Source: Bog-473 sp963783965 (GTDB lineage: Bacteria > Actinomycetota > Acidimicrobiia > Acidimicrobiales > RAAP-2). Taken from it: 64,000 bases of DNA. The notes beneath the pieces were generated by a model. That model saw only the letters and a program-made list of their open reading frames with translations, was not told the DNA's origin and ran no database searches. The DNA lies in the NCBI GenBank assembly GCA_963783965.1, contig CAWAPQ010000006.1:143451-207450 (forward strand), read 5' to 3'. Of this stretch, positions 17,842 through 26,527 are shown in pieces. The number at the start of each line of letters is the position of its first letter. The first letter of the stretch is position 1. The position numbers were made by a program, and so were the translations under genes.

Positions 17842-17865
17842 AGCGGCACCCCGCAGGGTGCCGCT
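17842..17865. terminator. Perfect 10-bp hairpin between convergent genes
   Basis: AGCGGCACCC and GGGTGCCGCT pair exactly around a CGCA loop, 22 bp after the FAD oxidoreductase stop and 47 bp before the end of the convergent SHOCT gene. There is no T-tract on either side. It could act as a bidirectional, U-less terminator, which is common in high-GC actinobacteria. Termination itself is inferred. Confidence 0.55.
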
Positions 17866-17912
17866 TCGCTCGCCGATCCGCCGGTCCGGACCGGCATGCG
17901 TCGACCGCAGAC

Positions 17913-18212
17913 TCAGGACATCTCCGCCAGGATCTTCGCCTTCTGGTCGTTGAACTCGGCCTCGGTGAGGATGCCCTGGTCCTTGAGGTTGGCCAGCTCC
18001 TTCAGCTTGTTGATCAGGTCGTCGGAGTCCGGCGCCGCGGCCACGGGCTCCGCCGCCGGGGCGGGTGCGGCCTGCTGGGCGGCAGCCTCCTGGTTGGCGT
18101 ACTTCTGCTGCTGGTGACGGTTCACCCCGCCGGCCACCACGGTGGCCGTGCCGGCGATCACGGCAGTTCTCCCTACCGTCCGCATTACCGGACGACGTCG
18201 CATCATTGGCAT
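17913..18212 (-). CDS. Small SHOCT-domain membrane protein
   Basis: A 99-residue protein with a basic start (MPMMRRRPVMRTVGRTAVIA), one short hydrophobic helix (AVIAGTATVVAGGV), a Gln/Ala-rich linker and a C-terminal SHOCT motif (LKELANLKDQGILTEAEFND, ending AKILAEMS). SHOCT tails are short helical oligomerisation modules found in many small actinobacterial membrane proteins. The specific function is unknown. It is one of a minus-strand trio of small proteins with DUF6325 and a PLDc_N-SHOCT protein. Confidence 0.8.
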   Translation of the reverse strand: MPMMRRRPVMRTVGRTAVIAGTATVVAGGVNRHQQQKYANQEAAAQQAAPAPAAEPVAAAPDSDDLINKLKELANLKDQGILTEAEFNDQKAKILAEMS

Positions 18213-18246
18213 GGTCGTGCTCCTTCTCTCCTCGGTTTCGTGTCGC

Positions 18247-18675
18247 TCAGCTCTTCAGTGCCTGGGCCAGGTCCTCGAACGCCGCCTCAATGAGGTCATT
18301 GGGGATGCGGGCGCTGTCGATGAGCACCCCGCCCGAGCCGCGGATGGCCTCGACGAGCGGCACGGCCCAGAGGTCCTCCCAGAGGATCACCAGCGCGGCG
18401 TTCCCTTCCGGCAGGTTGGCTGCCACGTGGTCGAGGTCCTCGGAGTTGACGAGGCCGCCGACCTCACCATCAATGTCGTTGAAGGCCGCCAACTCGTCCA
18501 TCTGGTCGAACTCGAGGCTGATGGTGTCGCCCTGTTCGTCCTTGGCCACGAAGACCAGGTCGAGAATCCTCACGGTGCCGTTGGCCACCAGCTTGGCGAC
18601 CTCCGGGGCGATATTGCCGTTGAATTGGTTGCCCGGGAATGCGATCACCGTGTAGCTGACTGGTCCGATGGTCAT
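18247..18675 (-). CDS. DUF6325-family protein
   Basis: The 142-residue acidic protein starts MTIGPVSYTVIAFPGNQFNG. Its blocks VRILDLVFVAKDEQGD and NAALVILWEDLWAVPLVEAI are characteristic of the DUF6325/DUF1269-like family, whose members sit beside SHOCT proteins in actinobacteria. It has no membrane segment and no catalytic motif that I can name. The clean ATG at 18675 follows a purine-rich stretch. The neighbourhood (SHOCT on both sides) suggests an envelope or stress-associated role, but that is inference from context. Confidence 0.75.
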   Translation of the reverse strand: MTIGPVSYTVIAFPGNQFNGNIAPEVAKLVANGTVRILDLVFVAKDEQGDTISLEFDQMDELAAFNDIDGEVGGLVNSEDLDHVAANLPEGNAALVILWEDLWAVPLVEAIRGSGGVLIDSARIPNDLIEAAFEDLAQALKS

Positions 18676-18746
18676 CGTGTCTCCTGTTCTCCTCTGCTGC
18701 TCTTCGGTCGAACTGTATGCGTGTTGCGTTGGTGCCGCAGCCGCGC

Positions 18747-19148
18747 TCAGCTGGCCAGGATCTTGGCCTTCTGGGCCTCGAACTCGGCATCGGTCAGCAC
18801 GCCCTGCGACTTGAGGTCGGCCAGCTTGTGGAGCTGGTCGGCGCTGGTCTCACCGGACGTGCCCGCCGTCTCCTGGACGTACTGATCGAAGGCCTTCTTC
18901 TGCAAGGCCGCCTGCTGCGCCGCCCGCTCGTGCATCTTGCCGCCCCGGGCGATCAGGTACACCAGGACTCCGAGGTAGGGCATGACGATGATGAAGATCA
19001 CCCACAGGCCCTTGGCCCAGCCACCCATGTCGTGGCTGCGGAAGATGTCGATGAACACCATGAACAGCAGCCAGATCCAGATGATGAAGAGGAAGAAGTA
19101 CAGCGTCGTCAAGAAGATGTCGAGGATCGGATAGTTCGTCGCAAGCAT
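18747..19148 (-). CDS. PLDc_N plus SHOCT membrane protein (copy A)
   Basis: The 133-residue protein has an N-terminal PLD-nuclease-N-type membrane segment: two helices (ILDIFLTTLYFFLFIIWIWL and GLWVIFIIVMPYLGVLVYLI) flanking IFRSHDMGGWAKG. A charged linker leads to a C-terminal SHOCT motif (LADLKSQGVLTDAEFEAQKA). No phospholipase catalytic HKD motif is present; the segment only resembles the leader of such enzymes. It is nearly the same as the protein at 27824-28228, so the two are recent paralogs or under common constraint. Confidence 0.85.
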   Translation of the reverse strand: MLATNYPILDIFLTTLYFFLFIIWIWLLFMVFIDIFRSHDMGGWAKGLWVIFIIVMPYLGVLVYLIARGGKMHERAAQQAALQKKAFDQYVQETAGTSGETSADQLHKLADLKSQGVLTDAEFEAQKAKILAS

Positions 19149-19322
19149 GGTGACTCCTTAATTCAGGGTGGGGTGCATGCGGATCGTCCTTTGAGCACCA
19201 CAGGGCCGCCCGGTCCGCTTCGTAGGGCTGGTAAGTGTCGCACATCCACGCAACCGGGGTGAAGCTGACGCCGCTCCCCAGTCTCCTCCCAGCCGCGGCC
19301 GTGACGACTCCACGTGCGCCTC

Positions 19323-20783
19323 CTAGAGCCCCTCTTCGGCGTGCAAGCGGCCGCTCTTGCAGGCCGCGGCGAACGCCTCGTAGTCCCGCTCGTTCTGGTC
19401 GGCATAGGACTCGGCGAACTTGGCCAGCGCCTTCTCGAATGTGGTGCTGTTGCCGAGGTAGGCGGCCATGGCGAAACGGTCGCCGGAGCGGGCGTGGGCG
19501 CGGGCCAGGGTGAGGGCGCACAATTTCCCGTACTCCACCAGTCCCTCGGGAACCATGTTGTCGGTGTCGATGGAGCCCTTCCAGTCCTGCAGTTGGCGCA
19601 CGTAGTAGTCGTGCGGCCTGGTGTCGATGCCGTCGGCCCGCTGCCAGCCGAGGAAGATGTCACTGCTGGCCTGCATGAGCCGTTGCCCCGCCACCACTCT
19701 GGCGCCGTGGTTGCCGTAGACGCTCTTCTTGGTGAAGCGCTCCAGCACCGACGCCTCGGCCTCCTTGGCCTGCAGGAACAGGACGTCCTCGGGGCTGGCG
19801 CCGTGCAGCAGGATCACCCAGACCCGGGTCCCCACGCTCCCCACCCCGACGACCTTGCGGGCCATTTGGCTGAAGTTGTACTCCTCCAAAAGGTGCCGGC
19901 GATCGGTCGACAAGCTCTGGCGGTACCGGCGCAGCATCTCGCGGAAGGTCTTCTCGAACTGCTCGTACTGCATGTCCGGCAACAGATCTTCCACCGGGAC
20001 GAGGAGGGGAGGATCGTTGATGATGCGGCGCACTCCGCCGACGACCTCGGTCAACTTGTCGAGCGCCTTCATGCTGTCCTTCGTCCGCGCCTTCTCCACC
20101 GCCTTGGTCGCCGTCGCCACCATGTGGGCCTGCGTCTTCGAGCCCGAGGTCGCCGCCTGGCTCTCCAGCGCGGAGAGCACCTCCGCCACGTCCACGTGGG
20201 AGTACCAGACCTCCAGGTTCGACATCGTCGCCATCTGCCGCATCGACTCCCGGTAGGACCGGCCCAACTGCACAATCGCATCGGTTCGCGTCGCCTTGGG
20301 GTGTCCCCTGCTGCGGCCGGCGACCACGATGCTCGCCGCCAGCCGCTTGATGTCCCACTCCCACGGCCCCGGGTGCGTCTCGTCGAAGTCGTTGCAGTCG
20401 AAGACGAGCTGGCGCTCCGGCGATCCGAAGACGCCGAAGTTCGAGAGATGCGCGTCCCCGCAGATCTGGGCCGTCAGACCCGACGACGGTGAGGTCGAGA
20501 GGTCCGACGCCATGATCAGGGCGGCCCCGCGGAAGAAGGTGAACGGGGAGACCAGCATGCGGCCGTAGCGGATGGGCACCAGTTCGGGCACCCTCGTCGT
20601 CGCCTGCTCCTCCAGCAGCGACACCGGATCGGGTCGGTCCGGCGCCGGTTCGAACGTGGCGTGGCTGCCCCGGGGCACCTTCACCCGGGCCTCTTTGCCG
20701 ATCACCCGGCACTGCTCGACACTCTTGTGGCGCACGATCGAAACGGGGGGCTCGGCCAGCCGGATCCCTTTGTCGTCAGCCAT
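19323..20783 (-). CDS. DUF2252-domain protein
   Basis: From ATG 20783 (MADDKGIRLAEPPVSIVRHK), with GGGGAGG 8 bases upstream, the protein has 486 residues. VSLLEEQATTRVPELVPIRY, then GDAHLSNFGVFGSPERQLVF and DCNDFDETHPGPWEWDIKRL, are diagnostic of DUF2252. The GDxHLxNF and NDFDE blocks resemble the catalytic and metal loops of the APH/choline-kinase fold, so a small-molecule kinase activity is possible but unproven. It is a cytosolic protein. The 174 bp after its stop hold nothing I recognise. Confidence 0.85.
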   Translation of the reverse strand: MADDKGIRLAEPPVSIVRHKSVEQCRVIGKEARVKVPRGSHATFEPAPDRPDPVSLLEEQATTRVPELVPIRYGRMLVSPFTFFRGAALIMASDLSTSPSSGLTAQICGDAHLSNFGVFGSPERQLVFDCNDFDETHPGPWEWDIKRLAASIVVAGRSRGHPKATRTDAIVQLGRSYRESMRQMATMSNLEVWYSHVDVAEVLSALESQAATSGSKTQAHMVATATKAVEKARTKDSMKALDKLTEVVGGVRRIINDPPLLVPVEDLLPDMQYEQFEKTFREMLRRYRQSLSTDRRHLLEEYNFSQMARKVVGVGSVGTRVWVILLHGASPEDVLFLQAKEAEASVLERFTKKSVYGNHGARVVAGQRLMQASSDIFLGWQRADGIDTRPHDYYVRQLQDWKGSIDTDNMVPEGLVEYGKLCALTLARAHARSGDRFAMAAYLGNSTTFEKALAKFAESYADQNERDYEAFAAACKSGRLHAEEGL

Positions 20784-21041
20784 GTCAGCCACCTCCCCGG
20801 ACACGTCGCCGCGTCATCGCTCCGGGCCTGAGGCTACGACCCCCGCGCCCCTGACGCGCCACGGGCCGGGCGAACCGGCCGGCCACGGGTCACGTCCGGG
20901 ACCCGCGACCCGGTCCGGATAGCCTTTGACTCTTCCCCGCCCCCGGACCCGGCGTCACAATGACGAGGTCGGATGCGGCGTCGCCGGCCGTGGCCGCGGA
21001 ACGACGACAACGGCGCGGTGGACCGGAATGAGGGGCGGCCA

Positions 21042-21983
21042 GTGACGGTGGACCACGACGATCGGAGCGCAACGGAGGGCTCCGGGTCGCCCACTTCTCC
21101 CGACCCCGGCCCCTCCCTCAGCCGGCGGGCGCGCGTCGGGGCGCTCGTGAAGCGGCTCGTCGACGCCATCCGCCGCGGCGACGACAAGGCGGTGGAGCAG
21201 GCCGTGCTCCAGCTCAGCCAGCGCAAGCGTTGGCTCGCCCCATTGGCCCTGATCGTGGGCGCCTTCCTCATGCTGTTCCAGGGCGTGAAGCTCCTCTACA
21301 CCAACTGGCGTCTGGCCGTGGTCCAGATCATCCCCGCCATGTGGATCTGGATCGCCATGTTGGACATCAAGCTCCACGTGCTGCACGGCAAGCAGTTCCA
21401 CGTCATCCGCGGGCCGCTCCTGATCCCCTGCATCCTCGCGGTGACCGCGCTCACCGCGGCCAGCTTCTACCTCAACGGCGTCTTCGCCTTCGCCATCTCG
21501 GCGCCGGGCCAGCCCAAGATCCGCCCCTCCTTCAGCTTGGCCAATCAGCACATCAGGAGCATCCTGGCGTGGGGCGGCAGCATCGGCCTGGCCCTGTCGT
21601 TCTCCGCCCTGATCACGACCCGCTGGGGGCATTGGCCCTTCGTCATCAGCCAGAGCATCGTCGTCGGCATCATGATGCTCTGCTACATCGCCGTGCCCGC
21701 CCGCATCGTCGGCGTGGAGAAGAAGGCCGCGTCGCGCCGGGACGCGCTGGCGGCCTCGGCGGTCGGCGGTGCGGTCGGCGCCGTCGTGTGCTCCCCGCCC
21801 TACATGCTCGGTCGCCTGGGGATCTTGATGCTGGGGTGGCCCTACGTCTTCTGGCTGGGCGTGATCCTCATCATCGTCGGGGCCACCCTGCAGACGGGCG
21901 CCACCAGCGCCGTCAAGGCGGTCAAGTTCTCCGCCAAGCTCGTGGGCCACCCGGGCGAGGCCGGCGAGCCCGTGCCAGGCTGA
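21042..21983 (+). CDS. Multi-pass membrane protein, unknown
   Basis: GTG 21042 with AGGGG 6 bases upstream is the best start and gives about 313 residues. A polar 60-residue N-terminus with a charged helix (LVKRLVDAIRRGDDKAVEQA) precedes six hydrophobic helices, such as LIVGAFLMLFQGVKLLY and IGLALSFSALI. I recognise no family. It ends 7 bp before the MBL-fold gene, so the two are probably co-transcribed. The 258 bp upstream (20784-21041) lie between divergent starts and hold both promoters; I could not define them. Confidence 0.6.
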   Translation: MTVDHDDRSATEGSGSPTSPDPGPSLSRRARVGALVKRLVDAIRRGDDKAVEQAVLQLSQRKRWLAPLALIVGAFLMLFQGVKLLYTNWRLAVVQIIPAMWIWIAMLDIKLHVLHGKQFHVIRGPLLIPCILAVTALTAASFYLNGVFAFAISAPGQPKIRPSFSLANQHIRSILAWGGSIGLALSFSALITTRWGHWPFVISQSIVVGIMMLCYIAVPARIVGVEKKAASRRDALAASAVGGAVGAVVCSPPYMLGRLGILMLGWPYVFWLGVILIIVGATLQTGATSAVKAVKFSAKLVGHPGEAGEPVPG

Positions 21984-21990
21984 GCGCACC

Positions 21991-22878
21991 ATGCCGCCCA
22001 CGACGCTGGAATGGTTCGGGACCGCGACCTTCCGGGTGCGCCATGCCGGTCTGGACCTCTTCTTCGACGCCTACCTCGACCGCCTGCCCGGCCTCGAGCC
22101 GGTCGGGCTCAGCACCGCCGAGGTGGACAGGGCCGACTTCGTCTTCGTGAGCCACGCCCACTTCGACCATCTCTATGGCGCCGATGCCATCGCGCTGCGC
22201 ACGGGGGCGACCGTTGTGGCCTCGCCCGAGTCGGCCCGTTGCCTACGCGCCAGCGGTGTGCCCGAGGAGCAGCTGCTGATCGTGACGGGGGGTGAGACGG
22301 TGCAGTGCGGGCCGACGACGAGGGTGCGCGTGCTCCCGGCGCTGCACTCGTGCCTGTTCGCCCACAGCGACGCCGACACCGGGGTCGCCTGCCTCGGCGA
22401 CCTCGACATCAGCGCCCAGGACCGCGCCGCCACCGTGCGCACGTTGTTCGGCGCCATGGATGCCGCCCCGGCGCCGGCCGGGCCGGCCCTCGTCGCCATG
22501 AACGAGGTCTGCTCGCGCCACGACGGGGGGCAGCTGGCCTACCTCCTCCTGACGGCGGACGGGTCGGTGCTGGTGAGCGGCAGCGCGGGGTACTGGCGGG
22601 GGATCTTCGACGGCTTGCGCCCCGACCTCGCGCTGCTCTCCCTCGGTGGTCGGCCCAACGTGGACGGCGAGCCGTTCCAGGGCTCCTCCGTCGACTTCAT
22701 GCTCGAGCAGGTGCAGCGCCTCGGTCCCGGACGGGTCGCCTTCTGCCACCACGACCCGCTCTTCCCCGGGTTCCCCGGCGTCGACATCGGGCCGGCGGCG
22801 GCCGCCCTGCAGGTGCCGGGCGCCCCGGTGGGCTACCTCGAGCTGGAGTACGCCACGCCTTTCCCCATTCTGGGTTGA
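21991..22878 (+). CDS. MBL-fold metallo-hydrolase
   Basis: The 295-residue protein carries the metallo-beta-lactamase signature HAHFDHLYGAD (HxHxDH) at about residue 52. Further candidate metal ligands lie downstream: a His in VLPALHSCLFAHSDADTG, an Asp in CLGDLDIS, and a late FCHHDPLF block. Such proteins hydrolyse esters, phosphodiesters or lactones with two metals. The substrate cannot be read from the sequence. It is short and lacks extra domains. It is probably co-transcribed with the preceding membrane protein and converges on the DUF302 gene. Confidence 0.82.
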   Translation: MPPTTLEWFGTATFRVRHAGLDLFFDAYLDRLPGLEPVGLSTAEVDRADFVFVSHAHFDHLYGADAIALRTGATVVASPESARCLRASGVPEEQLLIVTGGETVQCGPTTRVRVLPALHSCLFAHSDADTGVACLGDLDISAQDRAATVRTLFGAMDAAPAPAGPALVAMNEVCSRHDGGQLAYLLLTADGSVLVSGSAGYWRGIFDGLRPDLALLSLGGRPNVDGEPFQGSSVDFMLEQVQRLGPGRVAFCHHDPLFPGFPGVDIGPAAAALQVPGAPVGYLELEYATPFPILG

Positions 22879-22899
22879 TCTTCCGGGTCGACCAGGAGA

Positions 22900-23307
22900 T
22901 CAGGCTGCCACCAGCGCGTCGGTGAGCCCGTTGACGACCTCGAGGGCGGCGGCGGATTCGGGGCCGAGATCGTACCGCTCGGCCAGAGCGGCCGGCTCGG
23001 TGTAGCTGACGCAGGTCCCCTGGTCGGGCTCGGCCCACACCAGCACCTTCAGCGGGAGATCCAGGGCGGCCAGGGGTGCGGCCACCATGACCCCGGTCCC
23101 CGCCGCGGGGTTCCCGAAAATGATCAGCGTGGTCTCCCGGAGCTCGAGCCCGACGGCCCGGGCCTCCGCCCGCTGGTCGATCACGGCGAAGACCTTGACC
23201 CCCTTCGATCCCAGAATCTCCAGCAGCCGGGCCACCGTGTCGCCGACCGAGCGGGGGCTGGCCTTGGTCACGACCCCAGCCTCGGACGCTCTACCGGTGG
23301 CGGTCAT
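22900..23307 (-). CDS. DUF302-domain protein
   Basis: From ATG 23307 (MTATGRASEAGVVTKASPRS) the protein has 135 residues. The pattern SVGDTVARLLEILGSKGVKV, then FAVIDQRAEARAVGLELRET and LIIFGNPAAGTGVMVAAPLA is a textbook DUF302 domain, with TLIIFGNP as the hallmark. The family is small, soluble and of unknown biochemistry. A longer open frame to 23589 exists, but its Arg-rich extension overlaps the next small gene and is not convincing. Confidence 0.88.
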   Translation of the reverse strand: MTATGRASEAGVVTKASPRSVGDTVARLLEILGSKGVKVFAVIDQRAEARAVGLELRETTLIIFGNPAAGTGVMVAAPLAALDLPLKVLVWAEPDQGTCVSYTEPAALAERYDLGPESAAALEVVNGLTDALVAA

Positions 23308-23312
23308 CGGCG

Positions 23313-23501
23313 CTAGGAGGCGACGGCCCGCACCCGTCGGGCCGTGTGGTTGTGCCGGATCCGCTCGGCCGTCTCCCGGTCCCGCAGTGGCATCCCGATC
23401 CCGATCGCGACCGTCGAGGCCCTGTCGTTCCGACACTGGGCGCACTCGACGACCCACCTGCGGTCGGTCCGCTGGGCGATCTTGGGATGATGGTTTTGCA
23501 T
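23313..23501 (-). CDS. Small protein with a CxxC pair, unknown
   Basis: Starting at ATG 23501 (MQNHHPKIAQRTDRRWVVEC) it has 62 residues. WVVECAQCRND contains a CxxC pair, and a conserved-looking helix follows (LRDRETAERIRHNHTARRV). It could bind a metal with help from the His residues, but no complete zinc knuckle is present. It ends 5 bp before the DUF302 start, so they are probably one transcript. I recognise no named family. Confidence 0.5.
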   Translation of the reverse strand: MQNHHPKIAQRTDRRWVVECAQCRNDRASTVAIGIGMPLRDRETAERIRHNHTARRVRAVAS

Positions 23502-23642
23502 TGCCGGCTCCTGGACGTTCCCTTTGAAGAGCAGCACGATATCCAGCGCGGCCGCCGAGGGAAACCCTCACGTGCGGGCCCTGCTTCACCCCGGCGCCGG
23601 CCTTCGCACGCTTCCTGGGCCGGGGAACCAGACCGGGTACTT

Positions 23643-23882
23643 CTAGGTGGCTAGCTGCGCTTCCGCGGGCCGGGCGATGATGTAGATGAGGGCGCCGAAG
23701 AACGGCAGGATCAGAATGACCACCGTCCAGCCCGCCTTGGCCAGCCCGTGGTGATCACGGCGGCGGAAGTTGTCGATGAAGCACCAGATGATGAAGAACA
23801 CCAGCAGGAAGATCCCGGCGAACATCAGGAAGGTCCAGAACAGGCTGAGCAGCGGCCACGTGTATGCGAGCATCGTGCGCAC
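23643..23882 (-). CDS. PLDc_N-type small membrane protein (no SHOCT tail)
   Basis: A 79-residue protein with two membrane helices (LFWTFLMFAGIFLLVFFIIW and WTVVILILPFFGALIYIIAR) separated by FIDNFRRRDHHGLAKAG. This is the same two-helix unit found in the SHOCT proteins at 18747 and 27824, but the chain ends soon after the second helix. The RRRDHHGLAKAGW link corresponds to RSHDMGGWAKGLW in the others. The function is unknown. Confidence 0.82.
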   Translation of the reverse strand: MRTMLAYTWPLLSLFWTFLMFAGIFLLVFFIIWCFIDNFRRRDHHGLAKAGWTVVILILPFFGALIYIIARPAEAQLAT

Positions 23883-23938
23883 CTCCAGCGCCCGAAGCTA
23901 ACGGTCGCCCGGCCGGCACCGGTGGATGCAGGGTGGGC

Positions 23939-24595
23939 TCAGTCGCCTTGCGCCAAGCCGTAGATGCTCTTGGCCATGAGGTAGACGCCCAATCCGAGAG
24001 ACAGGAACACAATGACCTGGTCGCGGTGCGACGTGATCCAGTTGAGGAGCGAGGCCAGGGTGCTCTTGACCGTGGCCGGGCGCAGCGCCGCGTAGATCTC
24101 CATGACCAGGTAGCTCGCCGAGCAGAGCAGGCAGAAGGCGAAGAGGGCGATCCACTCCGCCGTGCTCGAGATCTTGGCTTGTGTGATGGTGGCGACGCCG
24201 GCCGTCACCAGGACCCAGGGCTGCAGCAGGAAGGCGAGCCCGGCCGCCGTCAACGGGTTGATGCGGTCGATGCCCGCCATCCAGCGCGGCTGGCCCTTCG
24301 GCTTGGACGTCTGCCACGAGCCCCAGCGCCGGTAGGCGATCCACACCAGCACCCCGCCGATGGCCAGCTTGACTGCCAGGGCCGCCGTCGAGGGGTTGCT
24401 CTTGGGGATGAGTGGCTCCCCGCCGGTGACGAGCACGGTCAGCGCCACAATCCCCACCAGCGTGAAGAGCCAGCCGAGCACGTAGCCCAGCCCGTTCATC
24501 AGGCCACGCTCGGTGGCCAGCACCAGGATCATCCCGGTGAGCGGGATCGGCTCGACGGTGACCACCAGTCCGATCAAGAAGAGATCAAGCAGCAC
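23939..24595 (-). CDS. GAP-family (Sap-like) membrane protein
   Basis: The 218-residue protein starts MLLDLFLIGLVVTVEPIPLT. Helix 1 (FLIGLVVTVEPIPLTGMILV) with the embedded EPIPL and the later block INPLTAAGLAFLLQPWVLVT match the GAP/Sap family, related to the mycobacterial sulfolipid-1-addressing protein and, more distantly, to LysE-type exporters. About six helices are visible. A lipid or small-molecule export role is plausible from the family but unproven here. Confidence 0.78.
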   Translation of the reverse strand: MLLDLFLIGLVVTVEPIPLTGMILVLATERGLMNGLGYVLGWLFTLVGIVALTVLVTGGEPLIPKSNPSTAALAVKLAIGGVLVWIAYRRWGSWQTSKPKGQPRWMAGIDRINPLTAAGLAFLLQPWVLVTAGVATITQAKISSTAEWIALFAFCLLCSASYLVMEIYAALRPATVKSTLASLLNWITSHRDQVIVFLSLGLGVYLMAKSIYGLAQGD

Positions 24596-25005
24596 GGCGC
24601 ACCCCCGTCGACCAGGTGGCGCAGAAACTACACGGCCGAAACCGCCGCCAGCGGGATTCAGGCACCGCCAAGAGGACGGGCCATCAACGCGTGGTGGCTC
24701 TCCCTCGGACCACCACGCGTCGACGCTCGTCGCGGGACGCGACAGACGCCCTACCGCGTGACATCACAGTTTGCCGCGCCGTATCACCCGACGTGGCGCG
24801 CACGGTTGGTGGACGAGGAGCCGCCGGGGGCTCGGGACCCCGTTCCGTCAATGAAACGACTCTTCCCGATGAGGGATCGTGCCGGATCTGTTGAAGGCGA
24901 ACTGCAGCGCCGGCGACCCTCGTCCATCACTCTGGATGATGCCGGGCGGGGTGGGCGGCGACTAGGGCCAATAGTCCCGTCGGCCCTGCACCGAAAGTCC
25001 CTCCT
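24596..25005. other. 410-bp gap with a strong hairpin, no gene seen
   Basis: I found no convincing coding region, tRNA or repeat family here. At 24687-24720, ACGCGTGGTGG and CCACCACGCGT pair perfectly over 11 bp around a 12-base loop. The hairpin lies about 90 bp upstream of the GAP start and about 290 bp downstream of the fucosidase stop, both genes being on the minus strand. It could be a terminator for the upstream unit or part of a protein-binding site. Neither is shown. Confidence 0.5.
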
Positions 25006-26521
25006 TTACCGGGTCAGGCCCAGCCGGGCCCGGACGCCGGTCCCGAGGTCCAGCACGGTCACGGCCGCCTTCGGCAGTTGCTCGGGGAGCGTGACCGACA
25101 GGTCGCCACCGCGCTCGACCGACCACTCGAGCGGCGTGTCCGCCCCCACCAGGCGGACCCGGCGCACCCGTGCGCCGTCGATCGCCTGCATGGTGATCTG
25201 CGGACGCGGCGGCGTCCCCAGCACCAGCGCGTAGACGCCCTCTCCGCTCTTGGTGAAGCGCAGCGGGGTCCCGTCCGTCGTCGCCGACTCGGTGACCACC
25301 CAGGGCCGGCTGCCGTAGATGGCCTCGCCGTTGCGCTCGAGCCACGCACCGAGCCCGCGCAGCGGCGCCTGCTGCACCTCGGGGATGGTGCCGTCGGGCC
25401 GCGGGCCCACCCCGATGAGGAGATTGCCGTTCTTGGCCACGACGTCGCAGAACATCCGGATGAGGTCCGTCTCCGTGATGATGTCCTCGGCCTGCTCGTG
25501 GCGGTTGGCCCCGAAGGAGTGCCCGACGCCGCGGGCCAGCTCCCACTTGCGTGCCGAGGCCGTGCGCAGGACGTCGTACTCGGGGGTGCGGAAGTCGCGA
25601 GTGCTTCGGGCTGGCGAAGGTGAGGTGCTTGCGCTGCTCCGGGATGTAGGGCCACAGCGCCTGCACCACCGCGCCGGCCCCGCGCACCAGCGCGTCCGTC
25701 ACCGCGTTGCGGGGCAGGCCCGGCTCCTTCCAGCGATCGTTGATGACGCCCTCGGCCACGGTGTTGTAGTAGTGCGCGAACAGGGCCGGTAGCCGCGGGT
25801 CTCTCGGCCACGAAATGTCGTTCCAGAGCACGGACGGCTGGTAACGGTCGATGAGCTCACGCCAGTGTGCCGTGACGTACTCCACGTAGCGGGCGTCGCT
25901 GGGGGCGGCCAGCACGGCGTCCGCCCCTGTGGACAGGACGGCGTCGTTGTAGGGCCAGTCGTAGCCGCCGGAGTAGTAGAGCCCCATGCGCATGTGGCGG
26001 TCCCGGACAGCCTCGGTCAGCTCACCCACCAGGTCGCGGGAGGCCTGGTACTCGCCCTTGACCGGGTGGCGGATGGAGGAGGGCCACAGGGCGAAGCCGT
26101 CGTGGTGCTTGGTGGTGAGCACGACGTAGCGGGCGCCCGCATCGCGGCAGAGCGCGGCGATGGCGTCGAGGTCGGCGCCGGACGACGCGTCGTTGAACGT
26201 CCGCACGAAGTTGTCGTAGGGATAGTCGTCGCCGTACACCGTGGCGTGATGCACGGCCGTGGGGCTCCCCTTGAGCTGCATGGTGTTGCGGTACCACTCG
26301 GCGTAGGGGTTCTCGCGCAGCATCCGCTTGGGGCCGTCCTTGACGAGCAGTTGCTGAATGTCGGGCACCCGCGGCGCCCACCCCGGGACCGAGTAGAGGC
26401 CCCAGTGGATGAAGATGCCGAGCTTGGCGTCGTCGAACCAGACGGGCACCCGGTGGGTCCGCACGGACTCCCACGTCCCCTCGTACGAAGGGCAGTCCTC
26501 TCCCGCTCGCAGCACGCCCAC
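25006..26521 (-). pseudogene. Alpha-L-fucosidase (GH29), frameshifted
   Basis: The first frame (26521 to about 25600) has the GH29 opening VWFDDAKLGIFIHWGLYSVP, the TTKHHDGFALWPS block, and SVLWNDISWPRD, which corresponds to the catalytic-nucleophile Asp region. The rest (DFRTPEYDVL, then LIRMFCDVVAKNGNLLIGVG and the C-terminal beta domain) continues in a frame offset by one base and stops at 25006. The break lies at about 25597-25610. Both halves keep good family sequence, so one sequencing indel would restore a roughly 505-residue enzyme removing alpha-L-fucose. No secretion signal is seen. The GTG start lies 6 bp after the flippase-like gene, suggesting one transcript. Confidence 0.82.
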
Positions 26522-26527
26522 AGCTTC

